The notes: a model not told the origin generated them from the sequence alone. 64,000 nucleotides of DNA from Bacteroidales bacterium UBA5197 (GCA_002412885.1 DHVX01000090.1:62255-126254), one strand, 5' to 3'; counted from the first letter of the stretch, positions 44,702 to 53,572 are shown. A program made the numbers and translations.

Positions 44702-46531
44702 TTATTCAACAATCCAGTCTTCCTCAATGGACCAGTTAATACGCATTTCTATTTCCTTCTGGAAATAATACACCGGTTCGGGTTGTCGCTTTTTCAGGAA
44801 ATTTCCGGTGTCCCACTTTCCGTTTTCATTTATATCAAAAATAGCTTTTAGCTTATACTTTCGTGCCGATAGGTAATTGAAGCTCAAAATCGAGTTCCCG
44901 GTAATTATTCGTTCTTCGATCAGCACTTCTTTGTCATCCAAAAGCTGAATAATGTAATTTCCCGGCACAGGAAGTTCAGTATTTATTTTGAGTAATCCCG
45001 ATTCAGCTTCAGTAATGGCAGTAAACTTAAAGCCGGCACTGTCATTAACATACCCGAAAATACTGGTAAATGTACTGTCAGGAATTTCCAGAAGGTATTT
45101 ATCTCCTTCCCTCCATTTGTGTTTTATGCTGAAACGCAATTGCAGTGAATCCAGAAAGCCGATTTCAGGAGTCAATAAAATGGTGTCAACGAAAAGTCTT
45201 ATTTTTTCGGGATCAAAACTGGCTACCGGATCGGAGAAGGTAAGTCGTAATTCCCGGTCAGGTCTGATTTTAGCAGCTTTCAGGTTTGGTCTGAATGTAA
45301 GAATTTCAGGCTTTGTTTCCTGTATTCTTCCTTTGGCCGGAGTTCTAAGGGCTGGAGTTAAAGCAACGTCAAGCGTATCCATAACTATACCATTGTCAGC
45401 TACTTCAAGCATCAGACTATCCGTTGAAGGTTCCGGTATCCAAATGGTGATGGTGTCGCGGCTTTTATTGTATTCAGTAATTGCCCAATTCCCCGAATAT
45501 TCAGGCTCAATGGGTTTTATTGTAAAAGATGTGACGGGAAACCGGAAAGCCAGACTAATTACGTTTTTACGGACAACTGTACCTTTGAGCAGTCGTTGTA
45601 TTGTATCTGTTTCCCTGAAATGCAATAATGTATAGGAAGGGATTATTGTTCCCTGAAGATTCACTCTTGCATCATCACTAATGCTATGATCATGACTTTC
45701 GTGAATGTCGGAAATTGTATCGTGCAGGTGATCCTCATTTTCATCATGAATATGTAGCGTATCCGGTTCAACCGAAAGGCTATCAGTAAAAACGGATGTT
45801 GTGTCAATCGCAGGTTTCAATTTTACGCCATGAAATACCGGCCTGACTAATGAATCATAAAATGCGATTTCTTCGGTTGGCATATCATACATGTAATTGC
45901 CATTTATGTCTGTCAGTGCAAACATCAGGTACTCCGAATCGCGGAGATTGTTCAGTACAAAATCGCCGGTGGCTGAGGTTCTGGCAAGATAGTATGGGCG
46001 TTGTTTGTATGGCACCGAATCATAAATGCTGTCAAAAAGCATTACAAACGCGCTTTTTACCGGCTGAAGGTTAAATGCATTAAGGAGTTTCCCTTTGATG
46101 GATAATGAGTCAAGAACCGGCCCGGTTGCGAAACTGAAACTGTAGCCTTCAAGCGGGTTGGCTTCGGTAAGGTCAACAATGGCATTTCCAAAAAAGAAAT
46201 TATAGGTTGAATTTTCCCGCAAAGGTTCTTCAAATTTCATGGTCAGGCTTTTGCCCCGCATCGAAAATACAGGTGGCTTGGACAGGGGAGGAGAAACTAC
46301 CAGCTGGGTGTTCATGTCTTTGAGTGTGACAAACTCACTGAAAGTCATTATTACCCTGTCGCCTGTAAAGTTTACACTCTGATTTGAGGGTATCGACCGT
46401 ATAATTTCCGGAGGAGTGGTATCCTTAGGACCGCCGGTTGGTGAAACCGGATTGGCGCAGGCATGAATAAAAAGTACTGCCGTTGCCAGAAAGTAAAAAA
46501 TAAAACGCTGATTTTTGAATCTTAATCCCAT
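44702..46531 (-). CDS. Ig-like (Big_5/SbsA-type) domain lipoprotein with a His-rich insert
   Basis: A 609-aa lipoprotein. The start at 46531 (MGLRFKNQRF) gives a signal peptide ending VLFIHAC with the lipobox Cys near residue 25, then the familiar Bacteroidota linker PTGGPKDTTPPEI. A bacterial Ig-like domain spans ~38-130 (DRVIMTFSEFVTL), a prealbumin-like repeat follows (~140-215), and a second Ig-like unit lies at ~400-490. Between them, at residues ~250-287, is an Asp/His-rich insert (HIHDENEDHLHD, then HESHDHS) with eight His. No catalytic motif. It is probably an outer-membrane-associated protein of unknown role. A near-consensus -7 element supports this start over one at 46642. Confidence 0.8.
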   Translation of the reverse strand: MGLRFKNQRFIFYFLATAVLFIHACANPVSPTGGPKDTTPPEIIRSIPSNQSVNFTGDRVIMTFSEFVTLKDMNTQLVVSPPLSKPPVFSMRGKSLTMKFEEPLRENSTYNFFFGNAIVDLTEANPLEGYSFSFATGPVLDSLSIKGKLLNAFNLQPVKSAFVMLFDSIYDSVPYKQRPYYLARTSATGDFVLNNLRDSEYLMFALTDINGNYMYDMPTEEIAFYDSLVRPVFHGVKLKPAIDTTSVFTDSLSVEPDTLHIHDENEDHLHDTISDIHESHDHSISDDARVNLQGTIIPSYTLLHFRETDTIQRLLKGTVVRKNVISLAFRFPVTSFTIKPIEPEYSGNWAITEYNKSRDTITIWIPEPSTDSLMLEVADNGIVMDTLDVALTPALRTPAKGRIQETKPEILTFRPNLKAAKIRPDRELRLTFSDPVASFDPEKIRLFVDTILLTPEIGFLDSLQLRFSIKHKWREGDKYLLEIPDSTFTSIFGYVNDSAGFKFTAITEAESGLLKINTELPVPGNYIIQLLDDKEVLIEERIITGNSILSFNYLSARKYKLKAIFDINENGKWDTGNFLKKRQPEPVYYFQKEIEMRINWSIEEDWIVE

Positions 46532-46548
46532 ATTGTAGTTTCCTTGTG

Positions 46549-46556
46549 CAAAGATG
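46549..46556 (-). promoter_or_regulatory. Near-consensus -7 element CATCTTTG
   Basis: One mismatch to TAnnTTTG on the minus strand, ~18 bases upstream of the chosen ATG of the Ig-like lipoprotein. It is the same octamer as before the RlmI-like gene. Confidence 0.35.
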
Positions 46557-46722
46557 GGAATTTTTTGCTCTTGTTGATTGCCTGATGCCGGATATGCTGC
46601 CGGCAGATATTTATTGTTCACATTAAGAAAGCTGGTTTCCATTGATAACGATTGAATGCATCTGATATTTTACTCCTGGTTCATTCCATTCCATGTTTTT
46701 TGTTACTTTTATGGTTGAAATC

Positions 46723-48645
46723 ATGAAAAAACAACTTCATTTTCTTATTCCGTTTTTTGCTGCTTTGCTTTGTTTTCCTGCTTTTTCGCAGGTAGAACCG
46801 GGCTCGGGAGTATTGCATTGTGCCGCAAAGGGAGGTTGCCGGCACGGTTTTATCCATAAAAATTCCGAAAAGAAACTTTTCAGTTATGATGTTACTTACA
46901 TCAGATTTAACCTGAATATTGACCCGGCTCAGCCAGAAATCAGCGGATCGGTGCTCACCCGCTTTGAAGTAAGCGGAGATCTTTCTCAGGGACTTGAAAT
47001 GGAGCTCAGCACTGCATTCACCATTGATTCAATTGTTTATAAAGGATTACGCGTCACTTATTCTCATTCAGGAGACTATAACCTGATTGTGAATTTGCCA
47101 CCTTCCCAAATCCCGGGGACCATTGGTGAGCTTGAAGTTTTTTACCACGGCATTCCTCTTGATGGAGGTGGTTTCGGATCCGTTGGCCGTGCCCAGCACA
47201 ACAATGTATGGGCTATGTGGACTTTGTCTGAACCCTATGGCAGCCGCGACTGGTGGCCAGGCAAAAATGATCTTACCGATAAGGCAGATTCCATCGATAT
47301 CTTTGTCCGTTCACCGGAATTGTACCGAACCGCATCCAATGGTTTGCTCATTTCTGATGATGTGACCGAAGGCTATCGCACCTGCCACTGGAAACACAAA
47401 TTCCCGATTGTTCCTTACCTGATTGCCGTGGCCGTTACAAATTATGAGGTGTATTCCGAAATGTCATATTCTGCCGGTGTTCCGGTTGAGATCCTGAACT
47501 ATGTATATCCTGAGAACAAAGCTGCCATCATGCAGCAAACGGCTCAGACAGCAATGATTATGGAGCTTTTCAGTGAACTTTTCACACCTTATCCTTTTAT
47601 CGGCGAAAAGTACGGTCATGCCCAGTTTGGATGGGGTGGGGGTATGGAGCATCAAACCATGTCGTTTATGGGGCGTTTCGATTTTGAAATCATTGCGCAC
47701 GAACTTGCCCACCAGTGGTTTGGGAATGCGGTAACCCTTAACTCGTGGCAGGATATATGGCTGAACGAAGGTTTTGCTACTTATCTTGCAGGAATGTCGT
47801 ATCAGCACTTTTTCGATGGTTACTGGTGGCCCAGATGGAAAACCCTGAGCATCGGATTTGTGACTTCTGAACCGGGTGGAAAAGTATTTGTTGAGGATAC
47901 AACAAGCGTTGAACGGATTTTCAGCCCAAGGCTTTCTTACTACAAAGGTGCATTGCTGCTGCATATGCTTCGCTGGACAATGGGCGATGATGCATTTTTC
48001 ACAGCTTGTCGCAATTATCTTAACGACAGCCGGTTAAACTATGGTTTTGCAGGCACTTCTGATCTTAAATATCATCTGGAAGCTGTGCATGGCAAGGATC
48101 TGACCGGGTTTTTTGAAGATTGGTATTACGGCGAAGGTTTTCCATCTTATCACGTAAAGTGCAATCAACTTGCTTCAAATGATTATCGCATAAATATCAC
48201 CCAGGCTCAATCACATCCATCGGTTTCGTTTTTCGAAATGCCGGTTGCGGTTAAATTTAAAGGAGCAGATCGTGATACTACCATCGTTTTTGATCATTTT
48301 CTGAACGATCAGTCATGGATTATTTATCCGGGTTTTAAAATTGATTCCATATTTATCGATCCCGATCAGTGGCTCGTTTCGGCAAATAATACCTATGAGC
48401 TTATCAATAAATCGGGAGATGTTGATTTATACCCAAACCCGTCTTCATCTCAAATGCGCCTGATTTTGAGTGTTGAACCTGAGTCAGTTAAGGTTTTTGA
48501 CCTGGCCGGAAGAGAAGTATCGGTGAACTTTATTTATGAAGGATCCGGGGTAACCGTGGATGTGGGTTTGCTCCGTCAGGGTTACTATTTTATCAGGTAT
48601 GTGGTTGAAGGGCAAACAGGAATTGTTAAGTTTATTAAGAATTGA
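46723..48645 (+). CDS. Secreted M1-family aminopeptidase with T9SS domain
   Basis: A 640-aa zinc metallopeptidase. It has a signal peptide (MKKQLHFLIPFFAALLCFPA) and the M1 N-terminal beta domain (residues ~50-230). The catalytic domain has the exopeptidase motif GGMEH (~310-314), the zinc site HELAH (326-330) and the third ligand E349 in WLNEGFATY. The short segment after the signal peptide contains CAAKGGC, a possible disulphide. The C-terminal ~75 residues are a T9SS type A domain (VDLYPNPSSSQMRLI). It removes N-terminal residues from peptides outside the cell. The upstream in-frame ATG at 46693 would spoil the signal peptide. Confidence 0.92.
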   Translation: MKKQLHFLIPFFAALLCFPAFSQVEPGSGVLHCAAKGGCRHGFIHKNSEKKLFSYDVTYIRFNLNIDPAQPEISGSVLTRFEVSGDLSQGLEMELSTAFTIDSIVYKGLRVTYSHSGDYNLIVNLPPSQIPGTIGELEVFYHGIPLDGGGFGSVGRAQHNNVWAMWTLSEPYGSRDWWPGKNDLTDKADSIDIFVRSPELYRTASNGLLISDDVTEGYRTCHWKHKFPIVPYLIAVAVTNYEVYSEMSYSAGVPVEILNYVYPENKAAIMQQTAQTAMIMELFSELFTPYPFIGEKYGHAQFGWGGGMEHQTMSFMGRFDFEIIAHELAHQWFGNAVTLNSWQDIWLNEGFATYLAGMSYQHFFDGYWWPRWKTLSIGFVTSEPGGKVFVEDTTSVERIFSPRLSYYKGALLLHMLRWTMGDDAFFTACRNYLNDSRLNYGFAGTSDLKYHLEAVHGKDLTGFFEDWYYGEGFPSYHVKCNQLASNDYRINITQAQSHPSVSFFEMPVAVKFKGADRDTTIVFDHFLNDQSWIIYPGFKIDSIFIDPDQWLVSANNTYELINKSGDVDLYPNPSSSQMRLILSVEPESVKVFDLAGREVSVNFIYEGSGVTVDVGLLRQGYYFIRYVVEGQTGIVKFIKN

Positions 48646-48646
48646 G

Positions 48647-48654
48647 TAGCTTTG
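48647..48654 (+). promoter_or_regulatory. Bacteroidota -7 element TAGCTTTG before the CotH gene
   Basis: A perfect match beginning one base after the M1 peptidase stop, with transcription expected near 48661. The CotH-family gene can therefore be expressed separately from the peptidase gene. Confidence 0.55.
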
Positions 48655-48688
48655 TCCGGATGCAATGGAATAACTAAATCATACTACA

Positions 48689-51037
48689 ATGAGCAACTCC
48701 GGACAAGTGCAGAAGACATTGATTCTTCTGTTTACCACACTTCTTTTCAGCAGTTATGGCTTTTCACAAACCAGCGATACCATTACCAACTGGGATGGGA
48801 TTACTGAAAACTGGGTGGTTTGGGCAGGTTCACACGAAGTGGTTTCAAATCCATCTCCTGATGCAATAAATTCTTCAGGACACTGCATGAAAGTTGTCAC
48901 CTCTTCTGAACCCTATGACCTGATGCTTCTGGATATGAGTGAAGCAGCAAATTTCAATAGTTTTCCCCGTTACAATATTTCGGTTTTAGCTCCGCTTTCA
49001 GGCGGAAATGTAGTATTGAAGTTCGAAAATAGCGACAATACTTCATCAAAGGAACTGCTTCTCACCCCCACACCCGGGCAATGGTGCAGACTTGAATACA
49101 ATTTTGCTGGACTGGCGTTTGAGAATTATACCCGCATGGTTATTTTTCCTGACATTACCGGAACCGTTGCCGGAAACGAATGGTTCATTGATGATATTGT
49201 AAAGCTTGAAGCTGAGCCACTTCAGTTTTCATCAAACCTGCCCATTGTTGTTATTGATACCTATGGAGTTACCATTGTGGATGAACCTAAAATTCCCGGA
49301 TTTATGGGTGTGATCGACAACGGACCCGGTGCAACAAATACCTATGGCGATCCGTTTAACAATTATAACGGGCACATCGCCATCGAATTGCGTGGCCAAT
49401 CCTCTCAGATGTTTCCCAAGAAATCTTATGCCTTAGAAACCCGGACTGCCTCGGGAGATAACCTGAATGTTTCTCTTATGGGTATGCCTTCGGAAAACGA
49501 TTGGGTACTTTACGCGCCATATACAGATAAATCGATGCTTCGAAATGCGGTAACTTTTGATCTCGGAAGAAAAATGAGTACCTATTGCTCACGCACCCGC
49601 TACTGTGAAGTGGTTGTAAACAACGATTACAAAGGCATTTATATGCTGATGGAAAGGATAAAGCGTGACAAAAACCGTGTGGATATAGCAACCCTTGATC
49701 CCCACGAAATAACCGGAGAAAACCTCACCGGAGGTTACATTCTTAGGGTGGATAAAATGGATCCTGATTTTTCGTATGCCACCGATGGATGGCTTTCAAC
49801 GGTATCTCCATCATATCCGGTTGCCGAACGCTCCACTTTCCAGTATTTCTATCCCAAAGCAAAAGATATTGTCCCGCAGCAAAGAGAATACATTAAAAAT
49901 TGCGTTACTGCAGCTGAACAGGCACTTACTTCAGCGAATTTTAAAGATGCATTGAGTGGATATAAGCATTATATGGATGTTCCTTCATTCATCGATTTTA
50001 TGCTGCTGAGCGAAATATCCAAAGAGGTTGATAAGTATAAATTCAGCACCTACTTTTACAAAGAAAAAAACAGTGATGGTGGTAAACTTTTTGCTGGTCC
50101 TGCATGGGATTTTAACCTGGGTTATGGCAATGTTAATTACTGGCCGGCCGGGTTAAATACTTCCGGATGGTTATATTCATTAGTTACCTCGGGCAATCCA
50201 AGCATGATGTACTGGTGGAAAAGGCTGATGGAAGATGATTATTTCAGGGATCTGGCAAAATCAAGGTGGATCGATCTCCGGCAAACGCATTTTACCGATG
50301 CTTACATTCAGCAAATGGTTGATTCATTGCAACTTGAAATTGCGGATGCCCGGGTACGTAATTTTGAGCGCTGGCCGATTCTGGGTCAGTACATCTGGCC
50401 AAACCATGATTGGGAAAACAATACCTATGAGGATGAAGTCGAATATTTCACTGATTTTTTGTTCACCCGCCTCACATGGATGGACAACAACATGCCGGGC
50501 AACGAACTGAATCCTTGGGTTGGAATTGCAGCCAGTGCCAATAAAATTAATCTGACCCTTTACGGCGACTATTTCAGAAGGCCAAAACTTGAGAAAACCC
50601 AGTTTCAACTCAACAACGGACCAGGTTACCTAACCATTCAGGAAGTGGAATATATCGGTCCCGCTTCCTGTGTTCTGACACTTACTTCTGATGCTTCAGC
50701 ACATGGAAACCTTACGGTAACTGTTTCAGGGAGCGCCATCAACTTCATGAAAGACATAGAAAGCAACAGAATTTCATCTATGGGAATCAACGACGTGGGG
50801 GAAGGGCAGTCATTTCGTATCTATGAATCAGGCGGAATGCTTTTTATTGCCCGGGATGTCATCTCAGGGCCGGCAACTGCTTCGGTAGTTGGTATTTCCG
50901 GACAAATATCAGGCACCTTCAAACTTGAAAATAACACCGAATCCATTATCCCGCACAATCTGGCCCCCGGAGTTTATGTGATGGTTATCACCACCAAAAC
51001 TTCAAGGGTGGCGAAGCGGTTTGTGGTGATGGGGTGA
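48689..51037 (+). CDS. CotH-kinase-family secreted protein with T9SS domain
   Basis: A 782-aa exported protein. The signal peptide runs through LILLFTTLLFSSYGFS. Residues ~35-175 are a jelly-roll-like carbohydrate-binding-type domain. The CotH domain spans ~190-560, with IELRGQSSQMFPKKSYALE, DWVLYAPYTDKSMLRN, NNDYKGIYMLMERIKRDKNR and FAGPAWDFNLGYGN, the last matching the metal-binding segment of CotH-type kinases. A T9SS-type tail ends VAKRFVVMG. Spore CotH phosphorylates coat proteins; whether the secreted Bacteroidota proteins are kinases is unproven. The last 28 bases, tail codons plus stop, recur imperfectly after the next two genes. Confidence 0.88.
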   Translation: MSNSGQVQKTLILLFTTLLFSSYGFSQTSDTITNWDGITENWVVWAGSHEVVSNPSPDAINSSGHCMKVVTSSEPYDLMLLDMSEAANFNSFPRYNISVLAPLSGGNVVLKFENSDNTSSKELLLTPTPGQWCRLEYNFAGLAFENYTRMVIFPDITGTVAGNEWFIDDIVKLEAEPLQFSSNLPIVVIDTYGVTIVDEPKIPGFMGVIDNGPGATNTYGDPFNNYNGHIAIELRGQSSQMFPKKSYALETRTASGDNLNVSLMGMPSENDWVLYAPYTDKSMLRNAVTFDLGRKMSTYCSRTRYCEVVVNNDYKGIYMLMERIKRDKNRVDIATLDPHEITGENLTGGYILRVDKMDPDFSYATDGWLSTVSPSYPVAERSTFQYFYPKAKDIVPQQREYIKNCVTAAEQALTSANFKDALSGYKHYMDVPSFIDFMLLSEISKEVDKYKFSTYFYKEKNSDGGKLFAGPAWDFNLGYGNVNYWPAGLNTSGWLYSLVTSGNPSMMYWWKRLMEDDYFRDLAKSRWIDLRQTHFTDAYIQQMVDSLQLEIADARVRNFERWPILGQYIWPNHDWENNTYEDEVEYFTDFLFTRLTWMDNNMPGNELNPWVGIAASANKINLTLYGDYFRRPKLEKTQFQLNNGPGYLTIQEVEYIGPASCVLTLTSDASAHGNLTVTVSGSAINFMKDIESNRISSMGINDVGEGQSFRIYESGGMLFIARDVISGPATASVVGISGQISGTFKLENNTESIIPHNLAPGVYVMVITTKTSRVAKRFVVMG
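51010..51037 (+). repeat. Left copy of a 28-base imperfect direct repeat
   Basis: The end of the CotH-family gene (codons for AKRFVVMG and the stop). 25 of 28 bases match 52385-52412, on the other side of the Bro-N/HigA-like pair. Confidence 0.7.
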
Positions 51038-51163
51038 TGGAAAAGTTTACGGCCACACAAAAATTGGAATGCTTTAGAATTAAACTATATGTTGAAGGAA
51101 GTAAACTGTTTAGAATTTGGAATAGTTGGAAACAATTCAGTAATTCACTCAAAAAAAATGTAT

Positions 51164-51985
51164 ATGAAAAATGAAATAGCCATTTTTGAAAACAAACAAG
51201 TAAGGAGACATTACGATGAAACCGCTGAGGTCTGGTATTTTTCAGTAGTGGATGTAATTGCCGCATTGACAGATTCTGTAAATGCAACTGATTATTTGAA
51301 AAAATTGAGAAAACGCGATGTTGAACTCGGATCCTACATAGGGACAAATTGTCCCCAGGTAGAAATGCTTACCAATGGAAAGAAGCGTAAAATATTGGCT
51401 GGTAATGTAAAGGATATTTTTAGAATTATTCAATCCATTCCTTCTCCAAAGGCTGAACCTTTCAAACAGTGGTTGGCAAAGATAGGATATGAGCGAATTC
51501 AGGAAATCAACGATCCTTCCATGAGCATGGACAGAGCCAGAGAAAACTGGCAAAAAATGGGTCGCAGCGAAAAATGGATTCAGCAAAGGATGACCGGGCA
51601 GGAAACCCGAAATAAATTAACCGATTATTGGCAGGAAGCTGGAATTAAAAAACAAGATGAATTTGCCATGCTCACCAATATTATACATCAGGAATGGACT
51701 GGATTAACAGTTAAAAAGCACAAGGATTTGAAAGGGCTGAAAACCCAGAATCTACAGGATCTCATGAGTGAAGCTGAATTGATATTTACTGCTTTGGCGG
51801 AACTTTCCACACGGCAAATAGCAGAAACAGAGGAGGCAAAGGGACTGCAAGAAAACGCCAAAGCAAGTAAAAAAGGAGGTACTGTTGCTAAAAATGCACG
51901 AAAAGAATTGGAATCAAAAACAGGCAAGAGTGTGATAACAGGAGAAAACTTTTTGCCTCCAGCAAAAGACGATAAGCACTCCTAG
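51164..51985 (+). CDS. Bro-N domain protein (phage antirepressor / DinD-like)
   Basis: A 273-aa cytoplasmic protein. Residues ~1-110 are a Bro-N domain (IAIFENKQVRRHYDETAEVW, FSVVDVIAALTDS, DVELGSYIGTNCPQ, then IFRIIQSIPSPKAEPFKQWL), a DNA-binding module common in phage antirepressors and in DinD-like proteins. The C-terminal half (WQKMGRSEKWIQQRMTGQET onwards) matches the DinD-like pattern and ends in a Lys/Ala-rich tail (AKASKKGGTVAKNARKE). The start at ATG 51164 is chosen; 51158 and 51089 are alternatives. A HigA-type gene begins two bases after its stop, so the pair is co-translated. Confidence 0.82.
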   Translation: MKNEIAIFENKQVRRHYDETAEVWYFSVVDVIAALTDSVNATDYLKKLRKRDVELGSYIGTNCPQVEMLTNGKKRKILAGNVKDIFRIIQSIPSPKAEPFKQWLAKIGYERIQEINDPSMSMDRARENWQKMGRSEKWIQQRMTGQETRNKLTDYWQEAGIKKQDEFAMLTNIIHQEWTGLTVKKHKDLKGLKTQNLQDLMSEAELIFTALAELSTRQIAETEEAKGLQENAKASKKGGTVAKNARKELESKTGKSVITGENFLPPAKDDKHS

Positions 51986-51987
51986 CC

Positions 51988-52356
51988 ATGGAAATAAAAC
52001 CAATAAAGTCGGAAACTGACTATACCCAGGCATTAAAAAGACTTGAAACCATTTTTAGTGCAGAAATCGGAACTACAGAAAGCGATGAAGCTGATGTGCT
52101 TGGACTCTTGATTGATGATTATGAAAAAAAGCATTATCCAATTGAAGCTCCGGATCCGATTGATGCAATTAAAATAAGAATGGAAGAATTGCAGCTTAAA
52201 CAAATTGATCTGGTGTATGAAATGGGAGGAAAGAGTCATGTTTCGGAAATATTAAACCGAAAAAGAAAACTGACAGTTGACATGATCCGAAAATTGACTG
52301 CCAGATTAAGCCTTTCACCGGAATTATTAATTTCTGAATATCAACTGACAAGATAA
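51988..52356 (+). CDS. HigA-family antitoxin-like XRE regulator
   Basis: A 122-aa DNA-binding protein (COG5499-type). The N-terminal ~70 residues form the helical segment found in HigA-type antitoxins (TDYTQALKRLETIFSAEIGT, LLIDDYEKKHYPIE). Residues ~72-122 are an XRE helix-turn-helix (RMEELQLKQIDLVYEMGGKS, HVSEILNRKRKL, LSPELLISEY). In normal HigBA modules a ~100-aa RelE-like toxin gene lies directly upstream. Here that place is held by the Bro-N gene, and no RelE-like frame is present. It probably represses its own operon. Confidence 0.85.
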   Translation: MEIKPIKSETDYTQALKRLETIFSAEIGTTESDEADVLGLLIDDYEKKHYPIEAPDPIDAIKIRMEELQLKQIDLVYEMGGKSHVSEILNRKRKLTVDMIRKLTARLSLSPELLISEYQLTR

Positions 52357-52384
52357 AGTACAGTTGCAATAAGCCTGGTTTTTT

Positions 52385-52412
52385 GGCGAAGCAGTTTATG
52401 GTGGTGGGGTGA
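52385..52412 (+). pseudogene. Right copy of the repeat: remnant of a T9SS tail
   Basis: Read in the frame equivalent to the CotH tail, this gives LAKQFMVVG and a stop, a typical T9SS C-terminal end, but nothing recognisable precedes it. 25 of 28 bases match 51010-51037. It is either the leftover end of a deleted paralogue or a duplication made when the two-gene cassette inserted. Confidence 0.55.
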
Positions 52413-52497
52413 AGAGTTGATTAAATTTTGTAGCACCTGGTCGTCGTAAACCTGGATCTTACGATTCCTTATTGAATAGAAAAGTGCTAAATTTGAG

Positions 52498-52505
52498 GCG
52501 CAATG
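52498..52505 (+). promoter_or_regulatory. Bacteroidota -7 element TAAATTTG
   Basis: A perfect match with transcription expected near 52512, a ~75-base leader to the exported hypothetical. Confidence 0.5.
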
Positions 52506-52587
52506 GTTCATATGAAATTCAGAGGTTAAAATTAGTGCCTATGTGAATTGCCAACACATAGCAGCAAGTGTAAAAATTCAACCCCAT

Positions 52588-53262
52588 ATGATTCAAAAAT
52601 CAATCCTTTTATTCATTCTGTTTTTATCCGGAATGCTGCTTTTTGGGAATGCTTATTCCCCTGATTTTAAAATGAATCAGGAAATAGACATTGAGAAAGT
52701 TTTAAAAAATGCAAAGTTCCAAAAGGGGATTATTTATCAGAAAAATGATTCTATTGAATCAGACATTTTGATATTTAAGGGGAAATCCAGGAAGTATTCA
52801 TATCAATACTGTGTTGTAAAAAGCCCAGACGATTCAATTGTAATCTATTCGCCAAAGGAAATTGACGGTTATAAAGTTAACAATGAAAAGTACGTTAAAC
52901 ATTTCTCAGAGGGGGAATCCTTTTTCATTCTGCTGAAAATATCAGGAAAGGTTGATTTATACTTCAGGGATGCAATCCCTTATGATTTAAGATTCTTATA
53001 TTACTTAAAGCTTCCAAACCAAAAGGAATTGCTCGTTTTGAGTCCCAAAGACATTGGTGCAAGTATAGTGGACTCCAAAGATAGCCGGGCAGAGCCAATG
53101 ATGATTTATAAAACAAGTCAGGCCGACGATAAATTCAAGCAATTCGTTGAATTCTATTTTAGTGATTGCCAGGAAGTTATTCTTATGGTTAAATCAGGCT
53201 TTTTAACACTTAATGACATACCGGGTGTAGTCGAAGAATACAACAATTGTGGAAAGAAGTAG
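52588..53262 (+). CDS. Exported hypothetical protein
   Basis: A 224-aa protein whose family I do not recognise. The start at ATG 52588 gives a signal peptide (MIQKSILLFILFLSGMLLFG). The mature part has the plan of Bacteroidota beta-rich exported proteins: KGIIYQKNDSIESDILIFKG, YSPKEIDGYKVNNEKYV, then a helical region with FYFSDCQEVILMV and two Cys (FSDC, NNCGKK). No catalytic motif. The upstream in-frame ATG at 52543 would add 15 residues and mask the signal peptide. It has its own promoter and lies downstream of the Bro-N/HigA-like pair. Confidence 0.65.
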   Translation: MIQKSILLFILFLSGMLLFGNAYSPDFKMNQEIDIEKVLKNAKFQKGIIYQKNDSIESDILIFKGKSRKYSYQYCVVKSPDDSIVIYSPKEIDGYKVNNEKYVKHFSEGESFFILLKISGKVDLYFRDAIPYDLRFLYYLKLPNQKELLVLSPKDIGASIVDSKDSRAEPMMIYKTSQADDKFKQFVEFYFSDCQEVILMVKSGFLTLNDIPGVVEEYNNCGKK

Positions 53263-53572
53263 GCGCTGCTAACCAGAAATTCAGGATTATGAGCAGTGCG
53301 CATTATACGGCGTGTATTTCATGAAGACTCTCCTCCATAGCGGGCAGATCAAATAGCGGGCGCTTGCCGGGACTATTATCTTAACAACTGACTTTTGCAA
53401 GCCATAAGACATCAAGCGTAGCAAAGCGATTATTTGTGGAACAGTAATGCACTGATTCGATCATCATCTCAAACCATTCGCGATACAGCGGATTTCATTG
53501 GATTGTGGAAGACTTCTGAAAAGTATCCTGACAGATATTTATCCATATGCCGTTCAACATCAAATTTTTGTG
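53263..53572. other. 310-base region without a recognisable gene
   Basis: Between the exported hypothetical and the rib promoter. Weak inverted segments occur near 53263-53301 (GCGCTGCT / AGCAGTGCGC, bulged). An open stretch on the plus strand just upstream of the promoter reads like protein (FIGLWKTSEKYPDRYL) but has no start and no homologue I recognise, so it may be a gene remnant or chance. Confidence 0.4.

Noticed and set aside
44988..45635. 215-aa frame antisense to the Ig-like lipoprotein
   Set aside because: Ser/Val-rich translation typical of an antisense shadow; the opposite strand has a coherent lipoprotein.
47464..47964. 166-aa frame antisense to the M1 peptidase
   Set aside because: It overlaps the HELAH active-site region of a certain gene and has no support of its own.
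53400..53572. Protein-like reading stretch upstream of the rib promoter
   Set aside because: No start codon or family match and it ends at the promoter; too weak to call a pseudogene.
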